NCBI RefSeq assembly: GCF_010731295.1
Contig: NZ_AP022579.1
Span: 310,001 to 374,000, forward strand
Direction of reading: 5' to 3'
DNA: 64,000 bases
DNA from: Mycolicibacterium boenickei
Lineage (GTDB): Bacteria > Actinomycetota > Actinomycetes > Mycobacteriales > Mycobacteriaceae
The notes under the pieces are model-generated. The model saw nothing but the letters and a program-made list of their open reading frames with translations. It was not told the DNA's origin and ran no database searches. The position numbers were made by a program, and so were the translations under genes. This document shows positions 1-9,434 of the stretch, one piece after another. Numbering within the stretch: the stretch's first letter is position 1; every line of letters begins with the position of its first letter.

Positions 1-599
<599 letters not shown>

Positions 600-671
600 T
601 CAGGTTCAGTGCCCGCGACGGACGGCTGGGGTGTGCTCCCGCAGGTGCGGCCCCTGCCTCACCGGCCCGAC

Positions 672-698
672 CTAGCACTCACTGATCGAGAGTGCCAA
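672..698 (-). promoter_or_regulatory. CIRCE operator (HrcA site), promoter-distal copy
   Basis: The arms CTAGCACTC (672-680) and GAGTGCCAA (690-698) are separated by 9 bases, matching the CIRCE consensus TTAGCACTC-N9-GAGTGCTAA at most positions. On the minus strand it lies at or just after the predicted groEL2 transcription start. It is the known binding site of the heat-shock repressor HrcA. Confidence 0.93.
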
Positions 699-706
699 CT
701 GCATTC

Positions 707-733
707 TTAGCACTCGACCATGGCGAGTGCAAG
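707..733 (-). promoter_or_regulatory. CIRCE operator overlapping the groEL2 promoter
   Basis: The arms TTAGCACTC (707-715, perfect) and GAGTGCAAG (725-733) are 9 bases apart. Read on the minus strand, a -35-like TTGCAC (728-733) and a -10-like TAAGAA (704-709) lie 17-18 bases apart. This CIRCE therefore covers the promoter itself, and the second copy covers the start region. Confidence 0.93.
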
Positions 734-853
734 GTTGTTGGGTGCCCGCTCGGGCTTCCTCGCTACGCCGGTGGCGAAAGTTGCCGATTTCTACCTCAGC
801 GCCGTTCCCGGCGCGCTCGGGCGACCCCTGGGTGGAAAGCGGTGGCGGCCTGG

Positions 854-1639
854 TCAGCGAGGTAGTACGAACTGCCAGCCCGCGGCCTGCATGGCGGGAA
901 TCGCATCGGCGAAGCCGGCATGGGTACCCGATTGCGGGTGGTTCATGTGGGCGATGACGATCGAGCCCGGGGTCGCGCTCATGACGTTGGACCGCACGGC
1001 CGCCGCGGACGCCGTCGCACCGTTGTCCGCATTGACGGTGAACCCCAGCGGTTGCTCACCGAGTTCGTGCACGATCTCGACGGCCACGTCGTCGTAATGC
1101 GCAGTGCCGGGACGGAACCAGGTCGGAGCCCGCCCGGTCAGGGCGGTCAGCCGCTGGTGGTTGCCCCACACCTCGCTGACCACCTCATCGGCCGAGCGGG
1201 TCCCCGCGATGCCGTACGCCGAGCGTCCCGTCACCGACAGCGGCACATGCCGGGTGCCGTGGTTCCCGATCTCGAACAACGGATCGGCGGCCAATTGCCG
1301 GGCCCGGTCCGGATTCCGGTCGACCCACCTCGAGTTGAGCATCAGCACGGCCGGCACGCCATTGCGGCGCAGCGTGTCGAGCAACGCGTCGTCACAGGCG
1401 CCATCGCAGGCGTCGAAGGTGAGGGCGATCTGCCGGCCCGCGGCGGCGAACGACGTGGTGATTCCGGGCAGCGCCATCCCCCACTGAGTGGGCGCGCGCC
1501 GTTTGTCGGTCACCGCGACCGACGGCGGGTCGATTGCATTCGGATCGGCGTGGGCTGCCGGCAACCCGGCCCGCAAGGCATGGCCGACGGCGATCGAACC
1601 GACGGCGGTCGCCGCCAGGAATGCCCGCCTGGTGATCAC
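854..1639 (-). CDS. Tat-exported polysaccharide deacetylase (NodB fold)
   Basis: This is a 261-residue predicted carbohydrate-esterase family 4 enzyme that would remove acetyl groups from cell-wall or other polysaccharides outside the membrane. The N-terminus MITRRAFLAATAVGSIAVG carries a twin-arginine motif and hydrophobic core ending near AAHA, a plausible cleavage site. NodB motifs are IALTFDACDG (motif 1, divergent from TFDDGP), NHGTRH (His-x3-His metal pair) and WFRPGTAHYDD. The GTG start at 1637-1639 is preferred because a TACCGT -10 lies exactly 7 bases upstream (leaderless), whereas upstream in-frame starts would prepend charged residues to the signal. A weak hairpin (799-814) follows the stop, before the groEL2 promoter. 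The substrate is unknown. Confidence 0.85.
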   Translation of the reverse strand: MITRRAFLAATAVGSIAVGHALRAGLPAAHADPNAIDPPSVAVTDKRRAPTQWGMALPGITTSFAAAGRQIALTFDACDGACDDALLDTLRRNGVPAVLMLNSRWVDRNPDRARQLAADPLFEIGNHGTRHVPLSVTGRSAYGIAGTRSADEVVSEVWGNHQRLTALTGRAPTWFRPGTAHYDDVAVEIVHELGEQPLGFTVNADNGATASAAAVRSNVMSATPGSIVIAHMNHPQSGTHAGFADAIPAMQAAGWQFVLPR

Positions 1640-1646
1640 ACACCGG

Positions 1647-1652
1647 ACGGTA
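1647..1652 (-). promoter_or_regulatory. -10 element, leaderless deacetylase mRNA
   Basis: TACCGT on the minus strand is followed by 7 bases and the GTG start of the deacetylase. This is the spacing expected when transcription starts on the first base of the codon. Confidence 0.65.
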
Positions 1653-1797
1653 GGTCCGGATCTTGTCGGCCGGCCGTCGATTCGCTGTGGGTTGGCTGCG
1701 GACACCTCAATGGCCTCGCCCACCGGTTTCTACCGCAGGGCTGCCCTCAGCGAAGACTGGCAACCCCCACGTAGAAAAGGCCACCGAAGAAGCGAAC

Positions 1798-2634
1798 TCA
1801 ACTCCCCGACTGGTACTGGCGCACCTGCTCGGCGAATTCGTCGAGCAGGCGTAGCGACTCATCCTTGCCGACGGACGGCAGGAACAGACCCAGCTGGCCG
1901 AATCCGAGATCCTTTGCGGCGCGCCAATAGTCGGCCTTGATGGGTGCACCGAACATCATCAACGGCACGTCGGTCGCACCGCCGTCGTGCATCTGTCCGA
2001 TCCGCTTGGCCAACACGTCCCTCGGCAGTGGGTTCGAAATCCAGCCTGCGCCATGGCGAATGACTCGTTTCACCGTGGCGTCCGAGTTGCCACCGATGTA
2101 GATGGGCGGGTGCGGTTGACGCACCGGTTTGGGCCGGCAGTAGGAGGAGTCGAAGTTGACGTACTTGCCGTGATACTCGGCAGGCTCGTCGGTCCACAGC
2201 GCCTTGACCGCCTCGACGCTCTCGTCCAGTAGTGCGCCACGGGTTTTCGGGTCGGTGCCGTGGTCGCGCATCTCCTCCAGGTTCCAGCCGGCTCCGACAC
2301 CGAGAACGAACCGGCCGTCGGAGATGAGGTCGATGCTGGCGGATTCCTTGGCGGTGTGGATCGGGTCCCGTTGGATCAGTAGCGCGACGCCGGTGACGAG
2401 GTCGATCGTGGAGGTCACCGCGGCCGCCGCGGCGAGCGTGACGAACGGATCGAGCGTGTTGTAGTACCACGCCGGCAGGTCACCGCCGTTGGGATAGGCA
2501 GACTCGCGGCTGACGGGGATGTGACTGTGCTCGGCAACGATGAGCGAGGCGAACCCGCGCTCCTCGATCGCACGAGCGAGTGACACCGGATCAATGCTGT
2601 CGTCGTCGACGAAGGTGGCGATGCCGAACTTCAT
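1798..2634 (-). CDS. LLM-class F420-dependent oxidoreductase
   Basis: This 278-residue protein of the luciferase-like monooxygenase superfamily is probably a cytosolic enzyme using coenzyme F420. It begins MKFGIATFVDDDSIDPVSLA and shows the family landmarks RDPIHTAKESASIDLISDGR, FVLGVGAGWNLEEM and PPIYIGGNSDATVKRV. The ATG at 2632-2634 is chosen because the conserved strand MKFGIATF begins there and a TAGCGT -10 element ends 7 bases upstream. In-frame sequence further upstream is non-conserved. Mycobacteria have many such enzymes, and the substrate cannot be read from sequence. It is divergent from the PGRS gene across about 570 bp. Confidence 0.9.
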   Translation of the reverse strand: MKFGIATFVDDDSIDPVSLARAIEERGFASLIVAEHSHIPVSRESAYPNGGDLPAWYYNTLDPFVTLAAAAAVTSTIDLVTGVALLIQRDPIHTAKESASIDLISDGRFVLGVGAGWNLEEMRDHGTDPKTRGALLDESVEAVKALWTDEPAEYHGKYVNFDSSYCRPKPVRQPHPPIYIGGNSDATVKRVIRHGAGWISNPLPRDVLAKRIGQMHDGGATDVPLMMFGAPIKADYWRAAKDLGFGQLGLFLPSVGKDESLRLLDEFAEQVRQYQSGS

Positions 2635-2641
2635 TCGACCG

Positions 2642-2647
2642 ACGCTA
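2642..2647 (-). promoter_or_regulatory. -10 element, leaderless LLM oxidoreductase mRNA
   Basis: TAGCGT on the minus strand lies 7 bases before the ATG of the LLM oxidoreductase. No ribosome binding site is visible. Confidence 0.6.
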
Positions 2648-3204
2648 CTCCCGGTGCAGGCCGCCGGCCCGGCGACGCGTGTGACAGTCGAGTCGGTCTT
2701 CGCTGAACCATCAGAGGGGCGCAGACAGGACGTATACATCGGTATATCTGGCCAACTCGCGACTGAACGTTTCCGGCGCATCGTTCAGCATCGCGTGACT
2801 CATCCAGCTTCCCCCGCTTCGCGCCGTTTCCTGTTGTCAGAGGGTTGTCCAGGCGCATCACGGCAACCTGCCACCTAGCTTCGACGGGGGATTTTGACTC
2901 TGGCAACAAATTTCCGGCAAACCCGGAAATCTTGATCTATCTGCAGATTTCGCCGATGCAAGAGCTTTGCGGCAATCAAACCTGTCGCTTGATTGTTTGC
3001 GTGTGCAACAACCACTCCGGACCGGCTGAGAAAAAGCTGAGATTCCAGACGGGTAGTGCGTAAATTTCTCCGCGAAACCGGGGGAATCGTCCATCGGGAT
3101 CGAGGGGTCTCACTACTGGAGCAACATCGTCAGTGGTTGCTGCTCGCCTGCCGAAAGTATTGACGGCAGCGTCAACGCTCACTGTCGGAGATAGGGGCGT
3201 AATC
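2648..3204. other. Divergent intergenic region, about 560 bp
   Basis: This gap is noticeably AT-richer than its surroundings between about 2880 and 3080 and has no convincing gene. It must hold the PGRS gene promoter. The clearest structure is an inverted repeat TTGACG-GCAG-CGTCAA at 3160-3175, just upstream of the PGRS start, which could be an operator or a leader hairpin. No clear -10/-35 pair was found. Confidence 0.5.
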
Positions 3205-6200
3205 GTGGGGAAGCACAGCATCGCGGGCGGCCGTGGCCGAAGAAGCGCTGCGGGTCCGATTGCAACGGCAGGCCTGGCGAGCATCGCGTTGGCCGGGGCC
3301 GGCGTGATGCTCTTGCTGGGACCCGACTCGCCGACCATGAGATCGGTGACCGCCGATGTGCGGCTCGTCAACACCGAGGGCCCGTCCAGCGACGGCAACT
3401 CCGAGGCGGGCAACACTCCCGGCAGCACAGATACCCCCGGGTCCAAGACCAAGGCCGACAAGCCACGTCTGCCCAGCCTCAAGCAGGTGCAGGACCGCTT
3501 GAGCGAGCGGGCCACCGAAGCCACCAAAAACCTCAACGACTTCGCCCGCGACAGCGTCCAGCGCGCCATCGACAACGCAAAGGCCAACGGCGACAAGGAC
3601 ACCCGCAGCCCGGTCCGGCGCCACAAGTCGCCGGCGGTGCCGAAGAACGATGCGGCCGACAAGGCAGACTCGCCGACCGTCAACACCCCGGACGAGCCGC
3701 AACAGAACCAGACCCCACGCCACCGCCTGAATGATCTCTCCGAGCGCGTGACGTCCGCGTTGACGCACCCCGCCGGCGACCCGCAGCCAAATGATGCGCC
3801 GACCACCGGCCTGCCGGGCGGCCAGTCGGGAGATGCCGCACCGCGCGCGACGACGTTCGCCGCCCCGGTGCCCTCCCCGGCCCCCGCCGCACCGGTCAGC
3901 CCGATCACCGGGCTGCTGTCCGCGGTCACGCTCGGCACCATCCTGGCGCCCAACGCACCCACCGAACCGGCCGACATGCCCGCTGTCTGGGCCGTAATGG
4001 CCTGGGCGCGGCGGCAATCCGCGTACCCGGTGGCCGACAACACGGCCGCCAACCGCAACACCCTGCTCTCCCCCACCGAAACGGCAGCTCCTCTCAGCCC
4101 GGGAATCCCTGACCCGACCGAGATCGTGAATCGCTGGATCTACCAGCCCGTGCACTACGGCACTCAGCTGTGGATCACCAGCCCGCTCGGCGGTGCCGTC
4201 GACGGTGTGATCAACCAGATTTCGGGGCAGTACCTGATCGGCAACGGCACCGACGGCACCCTGGAAAACCCCGACGGCACCGACGGCGGCTTGTGGATCG
4301 GTGACGGCGGTGACGGCTTCGACGGAGTCGCCGACGGCGTGGCCGGGGGTGCCGGCGGTGACGCCGGATGGTTCGGCGACGGCGGCGAAGGCGGCGCGGG
4401 CTGGGCCGGTCTGGACGGCGGCGACGGTGGCCAGGGCGGATCGTTCATGGGCATCGGCGGGAAGGGCGGCGCGGGCGGCGCGTCCTCCAACGGCCAGCCC
4501 GCGGGCTCCGGTGGTGCCGGCGGCGACGCCAACGGCTGGTTCTTCGGTATCGCCGGCGACGGTGGGCAAGGCGGCGTAGGTGTCACCGGCACCAACGGCC
4601 GCGAAGGCGACTGGGACATCGACTACGGCAACGGTTACGGAAACGGCGAGGACGGCGGCGTCGGCGGAGGTGACGGCGGCCAGGGCGGCAAGGGTGGCGA
4701 CGCCACCGGGCTCTTCTTCGCCAACGGCGGTGATGGCGGCCAGGGCGGCACCGCAGGCACCGGCGGGCAAGGCGGCCGAGGCGCCGACGGCGACGCCACC
4801 CACCTGAGCGGCGGGACCGGCGGCACCGGTGGAACGGGTGGCGGAACCGGTGGCATCGGCGGCGCGGCGGGAGCCGGCGGCGGGCTCTTCGGCCTGCTCG
4901 GCAACACCGGAACCGCGGGCAGCACCGGCCAAGGCGGCGCGGGTGGTGACGGTGGTGACGGTGGAAACGGCTTCGGGCTCGTGTCCGATACCAACAACAC
5001 CGGCACCGCCACCGGAGGGACTGGCGGCTCCGGTGGCGCAGGCGCAGAGTCACCCATCGCCGGCACCGGGCATGGTGGCGGTGGCGGCGGTGGCGGCGGC
5101 GGCGCCGTGGTGAACACCGCCAATGGCGGAACCGCCAGCGGCACAGCCACGGGCGGCGACGGCGGGCATGGCGGCGCAGGTTCGACGACCGCCGCCGGAG
5201 GTGAAGGTGGCACCGGTGGCATCGGCTGGATCGAGGCCGACGGTCTCAACAGCAGCGCCGGTGGCACCGCGACCGGCGGCAACGGCGGCGACTCGATCGG
5301 TACGGGCACCGGCGGCAATGGCGGTGACGCTCGCCTCGGGGCGGCCCTGGGCGGCAAGGTTTCCGACGCAAGCGCCACAGGCGGTGACGGCGGTAACGGC
5401 ACCAACGGCGGCAAGGGCGGCGCAGGCGGTTATTCCGAGATCAGCGCAGGCCTGCAGGGCGGTACCGGGGGCACGGCTTCAGGCACTGCCCACGGCGGCA
5501 ACGGCGGCGACGCGACCGGCGCCGGTAGCCTCGGCGGCAACGGCGGCAGCGGCAACATCCAGGCCGGCTTCGTCCGGACCGGCATCGGCGGAAACGATGG
5601 CACCGCAACCGGATCCGCGACCGGCGGCGACGGCGGCGACGCCACCGGCGGCGGCAAGGGTGGCGCCGGTGGTATCGGCAGCGTTGTCGCCGGCGGCACC
5701 GACGCGGTGGCCGATGGCACAGGCATCGGCGGCAACGGCGGCGACGGCCTGGGTGGTGGTACCGGCGGCAACGGCAGCAGCGGTCAAGTTGGTGCATTCG
5801 CGGCCGGCGCCACAGCCGGCGGCACCGCCCGCAGCGGCGACGGCGGCGACGGCACGGGCGCAGGCAGCGTCGGCGGCAACGGGACCATCGGCAACATCCA
5901 GGCGTTCGGCGTAGACAGCGAGGCCGGCGGCACCGCCACCGGCGGTGACGGTGGCGACGCCGCCAGCGGTGGGCACGGCGGCGTCGGCGGCCAGGGCCGC
6001 ATCGTCGCCAACGGCACCGGCAGTAAAGCCACCGACAGCACCGCCACCGGTGGCGACGGCGGCGACGCCGCCAACGGCAGCAGCGGCGCGATGGGCGGGC
6101 AGGCGTATGTGTTCGCCGGCACCTTCGGTGATCCCAACAGCGGCGGCGATATCAGTGGCAGCACCGCCGTGGGTGGCGACGCTGTTGGCGCCGGCCAGGG

Positions 6201-8565
6201 CGGTATCGGCTCGATCGAAGCGGTCAACGGCACCATTGCCGACAGCAGCGCGATCGCAGCCGACGGCAATTCCGGCGGCCTGGGCGGGTACGCCACGGTG
6301 AAGGCGACCAACGGCGGCAGCATCTCGGGCAGCCATGCGACCGGCGGCCAGAACAGCGATACCGCTACCGGTGGGGCCGCCACCATCACGGCCGACGGTG
6401 CGGGCAGCACCGTGACCGACGCCGACGCCATCGGCGGCGACGCCGGACTTGGTGATGCCAACGGCGGCACCGGCGGCAACGGTGGTGCGGCCACCGTCAT
6501 CGCGAGCAACGGAGGCAGCGTCGAGGACGCGATCGCCACCGGCGGCAAGGGCGGCAACGGAACCACTGGCGGACACGGCGGTGCCGGCGGTGAGGGCATC
6601 GTTTCGGCCACCTCCGCCGGGAGCACGGCCAGCGGTTCGGGAACCGGCGGCGCGGGTGGCAACGGCAGCAACGGCGGCACCGGAGGTACCGGCGCCCAGG
6701 GCGGAGTCGTCGCACAGCGGACAGGCAGCACCGCCAGCGGCACCGGAATCGGCGGTGGCGGCGGATCCGCCGACGGGGCCGGCAGCACCGGCGGTAATGG
6801 CGGCGGCGGCTGGGTTCAGACCGGCCTCTACGCCGGCCTCGGCGACAACAGCACGGCCAGCGGCTACGCCCGTGGCGGTGCAGGTGGGGATGCGACCACC
6901 GGCGGCCACGGCGGCGCGGGCGGTTTCGCCACGGTGCTCACCACCGGGAATGCCTCCACCGCAAGCGGTTTCGCGTATGGCGGCGCCGGGGGCAACGGTT
7001 CCGCGGCTGGTACCGGCGGCGCAGGCGCTCGAGCGCAGATCGTGGCCAAGGGCAACGGGTCCAAGGCCAGTGGCACCGCTACCGCCGGAAACGGCGGGAA
7101 CGGCGTCGGCGTCACAGGTGGCACGGGCGGTCAGGCCATCATCAGCGCAGGGCAGAGCTCCGGCACCGGCGGCGCCAACAGCACCGCTGACGGCACCGCG
7201 ACCGGCGGCGACGGGGGGACGGGCCAGAACGGTGTCAACGGCGGCACCGGAGGCGGGGCCACCATCACGGCCAGGGGCATCAACGACTCCATCACCGGTA
7301 GCGCCGCGACGGGCGGTGACGGCATCACGGGGGCCAACGGCAACAACGCGTCGCTCAACACCAGCCTGGGCACGATCACCGACAGCTCGGCAACCGCGGG
7401 CCAGAGCACCGACGGAGCCGTCGGAGGCGGTGCGAGTATCGACGTCACCGGCGGCTCGACCGGCGCCGTCACCAACACCCACGTCACCGGCGGAGATGCC
7501 GGCAGCGGCAAGAGTGGTGGCACTGCGTCGTTGACGGTCACCGGCGGGGCTCAGGTCACGAACACGATCGCAAAGGGCGGCAACGGATCTGACAGTGCGG
7601 TCGGTGGCAACGTCGTGATCACCGCCGCCGGCACCGGCACCACCGTGACCAACACCACGGCAACCGGCGGCAACGCCGGGCTCGGCGACACCGGCGGGGG
7701 CGTGGGCGGCAAGGGCGGCGATGTGAAGATCACCGCCGACTCCGGTGGTCATGTCGGGACAGCGGATCACACTGCGACCATCCGGGGCGGCGACGGCGGC
7801 AATGGAACCAATGGCGGCACCGGCGGCGCCGGTGGTACCAACGGCGCCGGCGGCGGCCAGACGGAGTTTGTGGCCCGCAATGGCGGCACCGTCTACGGCG
7901 AGGTCCGCGGTGGCCGCGGCGGTGATGCCGACGGGGCAGGCAACAAGGGTGGCGAAGGCGGCTTCGGCTACATGAGTGCCGGCCGAGACAACCTCGTGGT
8001 GTCCGGGCCCAGCGGAAATCTGACCATCGCGCCCGGGAACAACTCCCTGGCCCACGGAACTGTGGTGGGCGGTGACGGCGGGTCTGCCACTGGCACAACG
8101 GGTTCCAAGGGCGGCAATGGCAGCAGGGTGGCCATCAATGCGGCCGGCCAGAATGCCGTCGCCGAAGGCACCATCACCGGCGGCAAGGGCGGCAGCGGCA
8201 GCAACGGCGGGACGGGCGGTGGGGACAGCGGCATCTCGTCGATCAGCGCGCTCGGGCCCAATGCCGTAGCGACCGGTGTCACCGCAACCAGCGGCAACGG
8301 CGGTGACGGCATCAGCGGTGGAACCGGCGGCAAGGGCGGCTATTTCCAAGTCGGCGCCTACAGCTTCACCGACCTCGCCGGTGCCACCTACACCGGCAAC
8401 ACGGTCACGACAGGCGACGGCGGTGACGGGACCGGAGCCGTGGGAGGCAACGGCACCAACCTGACCCAGTCGGGGTCGTTCAACGGCGTCCCGGCTACCG
8501 CCAATCCGGGAGTCCCCGTCACGAATCAGACGGTCACCACGACCAGCGGGGCGAACAACCCGTAG
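3205..8565 (+). CDS. Very large exported PGRS-type glycine-rich protein lacking a PE domain
   Basis: This is a 1786-residue protein with no known enzymatic role, likely surface or secreted. Residues 1-50 form a basic leader and a hydrophobic segment (AGLASIALAGAGVMLLLGP) typical of a Sec signal or anchor. About residues 55-250 are charged low-complexity sequence. PVSPITGL and VWAVMAWARRQ follow, then WITSPLGGAVDGVINQISG leads into QYLIGNGTDG near residue 341. That last motif resembles the GRPLIGNG transition that opens PGRS domains in PE_PGRS proteins. From there on the protein is Gly-Gly-X repeats: first classic GGDGGQGG/LFFANGG blocks, then longer blocks of the type TASGTATGGDGGDATGG with hydrophobic spacers. 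No PE domain is present. GTG at 3205 is chosen over 3133 because it places the basic residues and signal correctly and follows a purine-rich GGAGATAGGGG stretch. Confidence 0.85.
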   Translation: MGKHSIAGGRGRRSAAGPIATAGLASIALAGAGVMLLLGPDSPTMRSVTADVRLVNTEGPSSDGNSEAGNTPGSTDTPGSKTKADKPRLPSLKQVQDRLSERATEATKNLNDFARDSVQRAIDNAKANGDKDTRSPVRRHKSPAVPKNDAADKADSPTVNTPDEPQQNQTPRHRLNDLSERVTSALTHPAGDPQPNDAPTTGLPGGQSGDAAPRATTFAAPVPSPAPAAPVSPITGLLSAVTLGTILAPNAPTEPADMPAVWAVMAWARRQSAYPVADNTAANRNTLLSPTETAAPLSPGIPDPTEIVNRWIYQPVHYGTQLWITSPLGGAVDGVINQISGQYLIGNGTDGTLENPDGTDGGLWIGDGGDGFDGVADGVAGGAGGDAGWFGDGGEGGAGWAGLDGGDGGQGGSFMGIGGKGGAGGASSNGQPAGSGGAGGDANGWFFGIAGDGGQGGVGVTGTNGREGDWDIDYGNGYGNGEDGGVGGGDGGQGGKGGDATGLFFANGGDGGQGGTAGTGGQGGRGADGDATHLSGGTGGTGGTGGGTGGIGGAAGAGGGLFGLLGNTGTAGSTGQGGAGGDGGDGGNGFGLVSDTNNTGTATGGTGGSGGAGAESPIAGTGHGGGGGGGGGGAVVNTANGGTASGTATGGDGGHGGAGSTTAAGGEGGTGGIGWIEADGLNSSAGGTATGGNGGDSIGTGTGGNGGDARLGAALGGKVSDASATGGDGGNGTNGGKGGAGGYSEISAGLQGGTGGTASGTAHGGNGGDATGAGSLGGNGGSGNIQAGFVRTGIGGNDGTATGSATGGDGGDATGGGKGGAGGIGSVVAGGTDAVADGTGIGGNGGDGLGGGTGGNGSSGQVGAFAAGATAGGTARSGDGGDGTGAGSVGGNGTIGNIQAFGVDSEAGGTATGGDGGDAASGGHGGVGGQGRIVANGTGSKATDSTATGGDGGDAANGSSGAMGGQAYVFAGTFGDPNSGGDISGSTAVGGDAVGAGQGGIGSIEAVNGTIADSSAIAADGNSGGLGGYATVKATNGGSISGSHATGGQNSDTATGGAATITADGAGSTVTDADAIGGDAGLGDANGGTGGNGGAATVIASNGGSVEDAIATGGKGGNGTTGGHGGAGGEGIVSATSAGSTASGSGTGGAGGNGSNGGTGGTGAQGGVVAQRTGSTASGTGIGGGGGSADGAGSTGGNGGGGWVQTGLYAGLGDNSTASGYARGGAGGDATTGGHGGAGGFATVLTTGNASTASGFAYGGAGGNGSAAGTGGAGARAQIVAKGNGSKASGTATAGNGGNGVGVTGGTGGQAIISAGQSSGTGGANSTADGTATGGDGGTGQNGVNGGTGGGATITARGINDSITGSAATGGDGITGANGNNASLNTSLGTITDSSATAGQSTDGAVGGGASIDVTGGSTGAVTNTHVTGGDAGSGKSGGTASLTVTGGAQVTNTIAKGGNGSDSAVGGNVVITAAGTGTTVTNTTATGGNAGLGDTGGGVGGKGGDVKITADSGGHVGTADHTATIRGGDGGNGTNGGTGGAGGTNGAGGGQTEFVARNGGTVYGEVRGGRGGDADGAGNKGGEGGFGYMSAGRDNLVVSGPSGNLTIAPGNNSLAHGTVVGGDGGSATGTTGSKGGNGSRVAINAAGQNAVAEGTITGGKGGSGSNGGTGGGDSGISSISALGPNAVATGVTATSGNGGDGISGGTGGKGGYFQVGAYSFTDLAGATYTGNTVTTGDGGDGTGAVGGNGTNLTQSGSFNGVPATANPGVPVTNQTVTTTSGANNP
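4225..8480 (+). repeat. PGRS-like glycine-rich coding repeat array
   Basis: These are in-frame degenerate repeats built on GGC/GGT-rich codons (GGX)n. Short GGDGGxGG units dominate up to about 5000. Longer units then alternate a hydrophobic strand (for example IVANGTGSKATDSTATGG) with GGDGGDA turns. The array ends in the non-repetitive tail before the stop. Published modelling of PE_PGRS proteins predicts polyglycine-II sandwich folds for such sequence; its use here is inference. Confidence 0.85.
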
Positions 8566-8576
8566 GTCACGTCACA

Positions 8577-8615
8577 AGCAGAAGCCCCGCACGCCTGGTG
8601 TGCGGGGCTTCTGCT
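8577..8615. terminator. Bidirectional hairpin terminator
   Basis: A perfect 16-bp stem, AGCAGAAGCCCCGCAC (8577-8592) pairing with 8600-8615, encloses a 7-base loop. It sits between the stop codons of the convergent PGRS gene and the sulfotransferase. It has no long T tract, as usual in mycobacteria. Confidence 0.85.
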
Positions 8616-8624
8616 CGTCGGCGC

Positions 8625-9434
8625 CTACACGACGCGCAGACCGTCGGGAATCTTGCCGGGGTCCCGCCAAAACGCGTCGTGGACAAAGCGATTGAACAGA
8701 TCGGGCGGGAGCACCGTCTCGCGCGGCTCGGCCTTCACCTCACCGCGCACGGTGTGCAGCCCGGGAGTCCCGGCTCGTTCGTCGAACTCGGTCACGTCGT
8801 AGTCGACATGGCCGAAGTCGTGCTCGAAGACCGGCTCGCCGATGAACTGGTAGATGGCGTGCATGGCCTTGGCGGGCTCGGCGGTCAGGGTTTCGTACTG
8901 CACCACCAGCAGGTGGTCGCGCTGGGCGCCGTAGCAGGCCTGTTTGAGGGCGTCGTAGGGGCCGCCGACCATACCGTCTTGTGCGGCAACGTCATTGGCT
9001 CGGGTGTAGACGGTGCCACCGGGGCTGTAGTTGAAGATCGACGAGGGGCTGAATACGTTGCGCTGCACCAGCCGTTCGATGCTGTCGATCACCCACGGCA
9101 GATCACGCACGCACGCGATGACTTTGGCGTCCGGGAACAGCTGCGCGATGGCCGGCATCCGCGCGCACCAGGCCCGGTTGGTGTCGAAGACCACCTCGGC
9201 GGCGCAGTCGGAGTAGTAGCTGTCGAACAAACCGCGCAGGATGCGCTCGCGCTTGGCATCGTCGAGGAACACCGAGTATTCGTTGCGGGCGCTCATCTGG
9301 GCGAGCAGGGCGTCGAACAGGCCGGCCAACGGACCCGACATCCCCGCCTGGAAGCGCGGGTTCTGTCGCAGCAGCGCCGCCAGCAGCGTCGACCCTGAGC
9401 GCGGCAGACCCGAGATGAAATGAAGCGCCGTCAC
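8625..9434 (-). CDS. Sulfotransferase family protein
   Basis: This 269-residue cytosolic enzyme is predicted to transfer sulfate from PAPS to an unknown acceptor. The start MTALHFISGLPRSGSTLLAALL contains the 5'-phosphosulfate loop (GLPRSGST). VIACVRDLPWVIDSIER matches the 3'-phosphate-binding CVRD region, and the QYETLTAEPAKAM segment is also typical. The GTG start at 9432-9434 overlaps the TetR stop as GTGA, so the two genes are translationally coupled. The TetR protein, encoded first in this pair, may therefore control sulfotransferase and the divergent SDR together. It ends at the shared hairpin with the PGRS gene. Confidence 0.88.
   Translation of the reverse strand: MTALHFISGLPRSGSTLLAALLRQNPRFQAGMSGPLAGLFDALLAQMSARNEYSVFLDDAKRERILRGLFDSYYSDCAAEVVFDTNRAWCARMPAIAQLFPDAKVIACVRDLPWVIDSIERLVQRNVFSPSSIFNYSPGGTVYTRANDVAAQDGMVGGPYDALKQACYGAQRDHLLVVQYETLTAEPAKAMHAIYQFIGEPVFEHDFGHVDYDVTEFDERAGTPGLHTVRGEVKAEPRETVLPPDLFNRFVHDAFWRDPGKIPDGLRVV

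Noticed and set aside
799..814. GCGCCG-ttcc-CGGCGC hairpin as a terminator between deacetylase and groEL2
   Set aside because: The stem is only 6 bp with no T tract, and such hairpins are common by chance at this GC content. It is mentioned but not called.
3172..4932. A 586-codon minus-strand frame opposite the start of the PGRS gene
   Set aside because: It has low-complexity composition, no recognisable domain, and is fully explained as a shadow of the plus-strand gene.
5479..8349. A 956-codon minus-strand reading frame opposite the PGRS gene
   Set aside because: Long antisense frames are expected opposite GGC/GGT-rich repeats. The translation is Ala/Gly/Val-rich without domains, and no start signal is present.
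4225..8480. Possible CRISPR array suggested by dense direct repeats
   Set aside because: The repeats keep one open reading frame, vary in length and sequence, and lack constant repeats with unique spacers. No cas genes are present.
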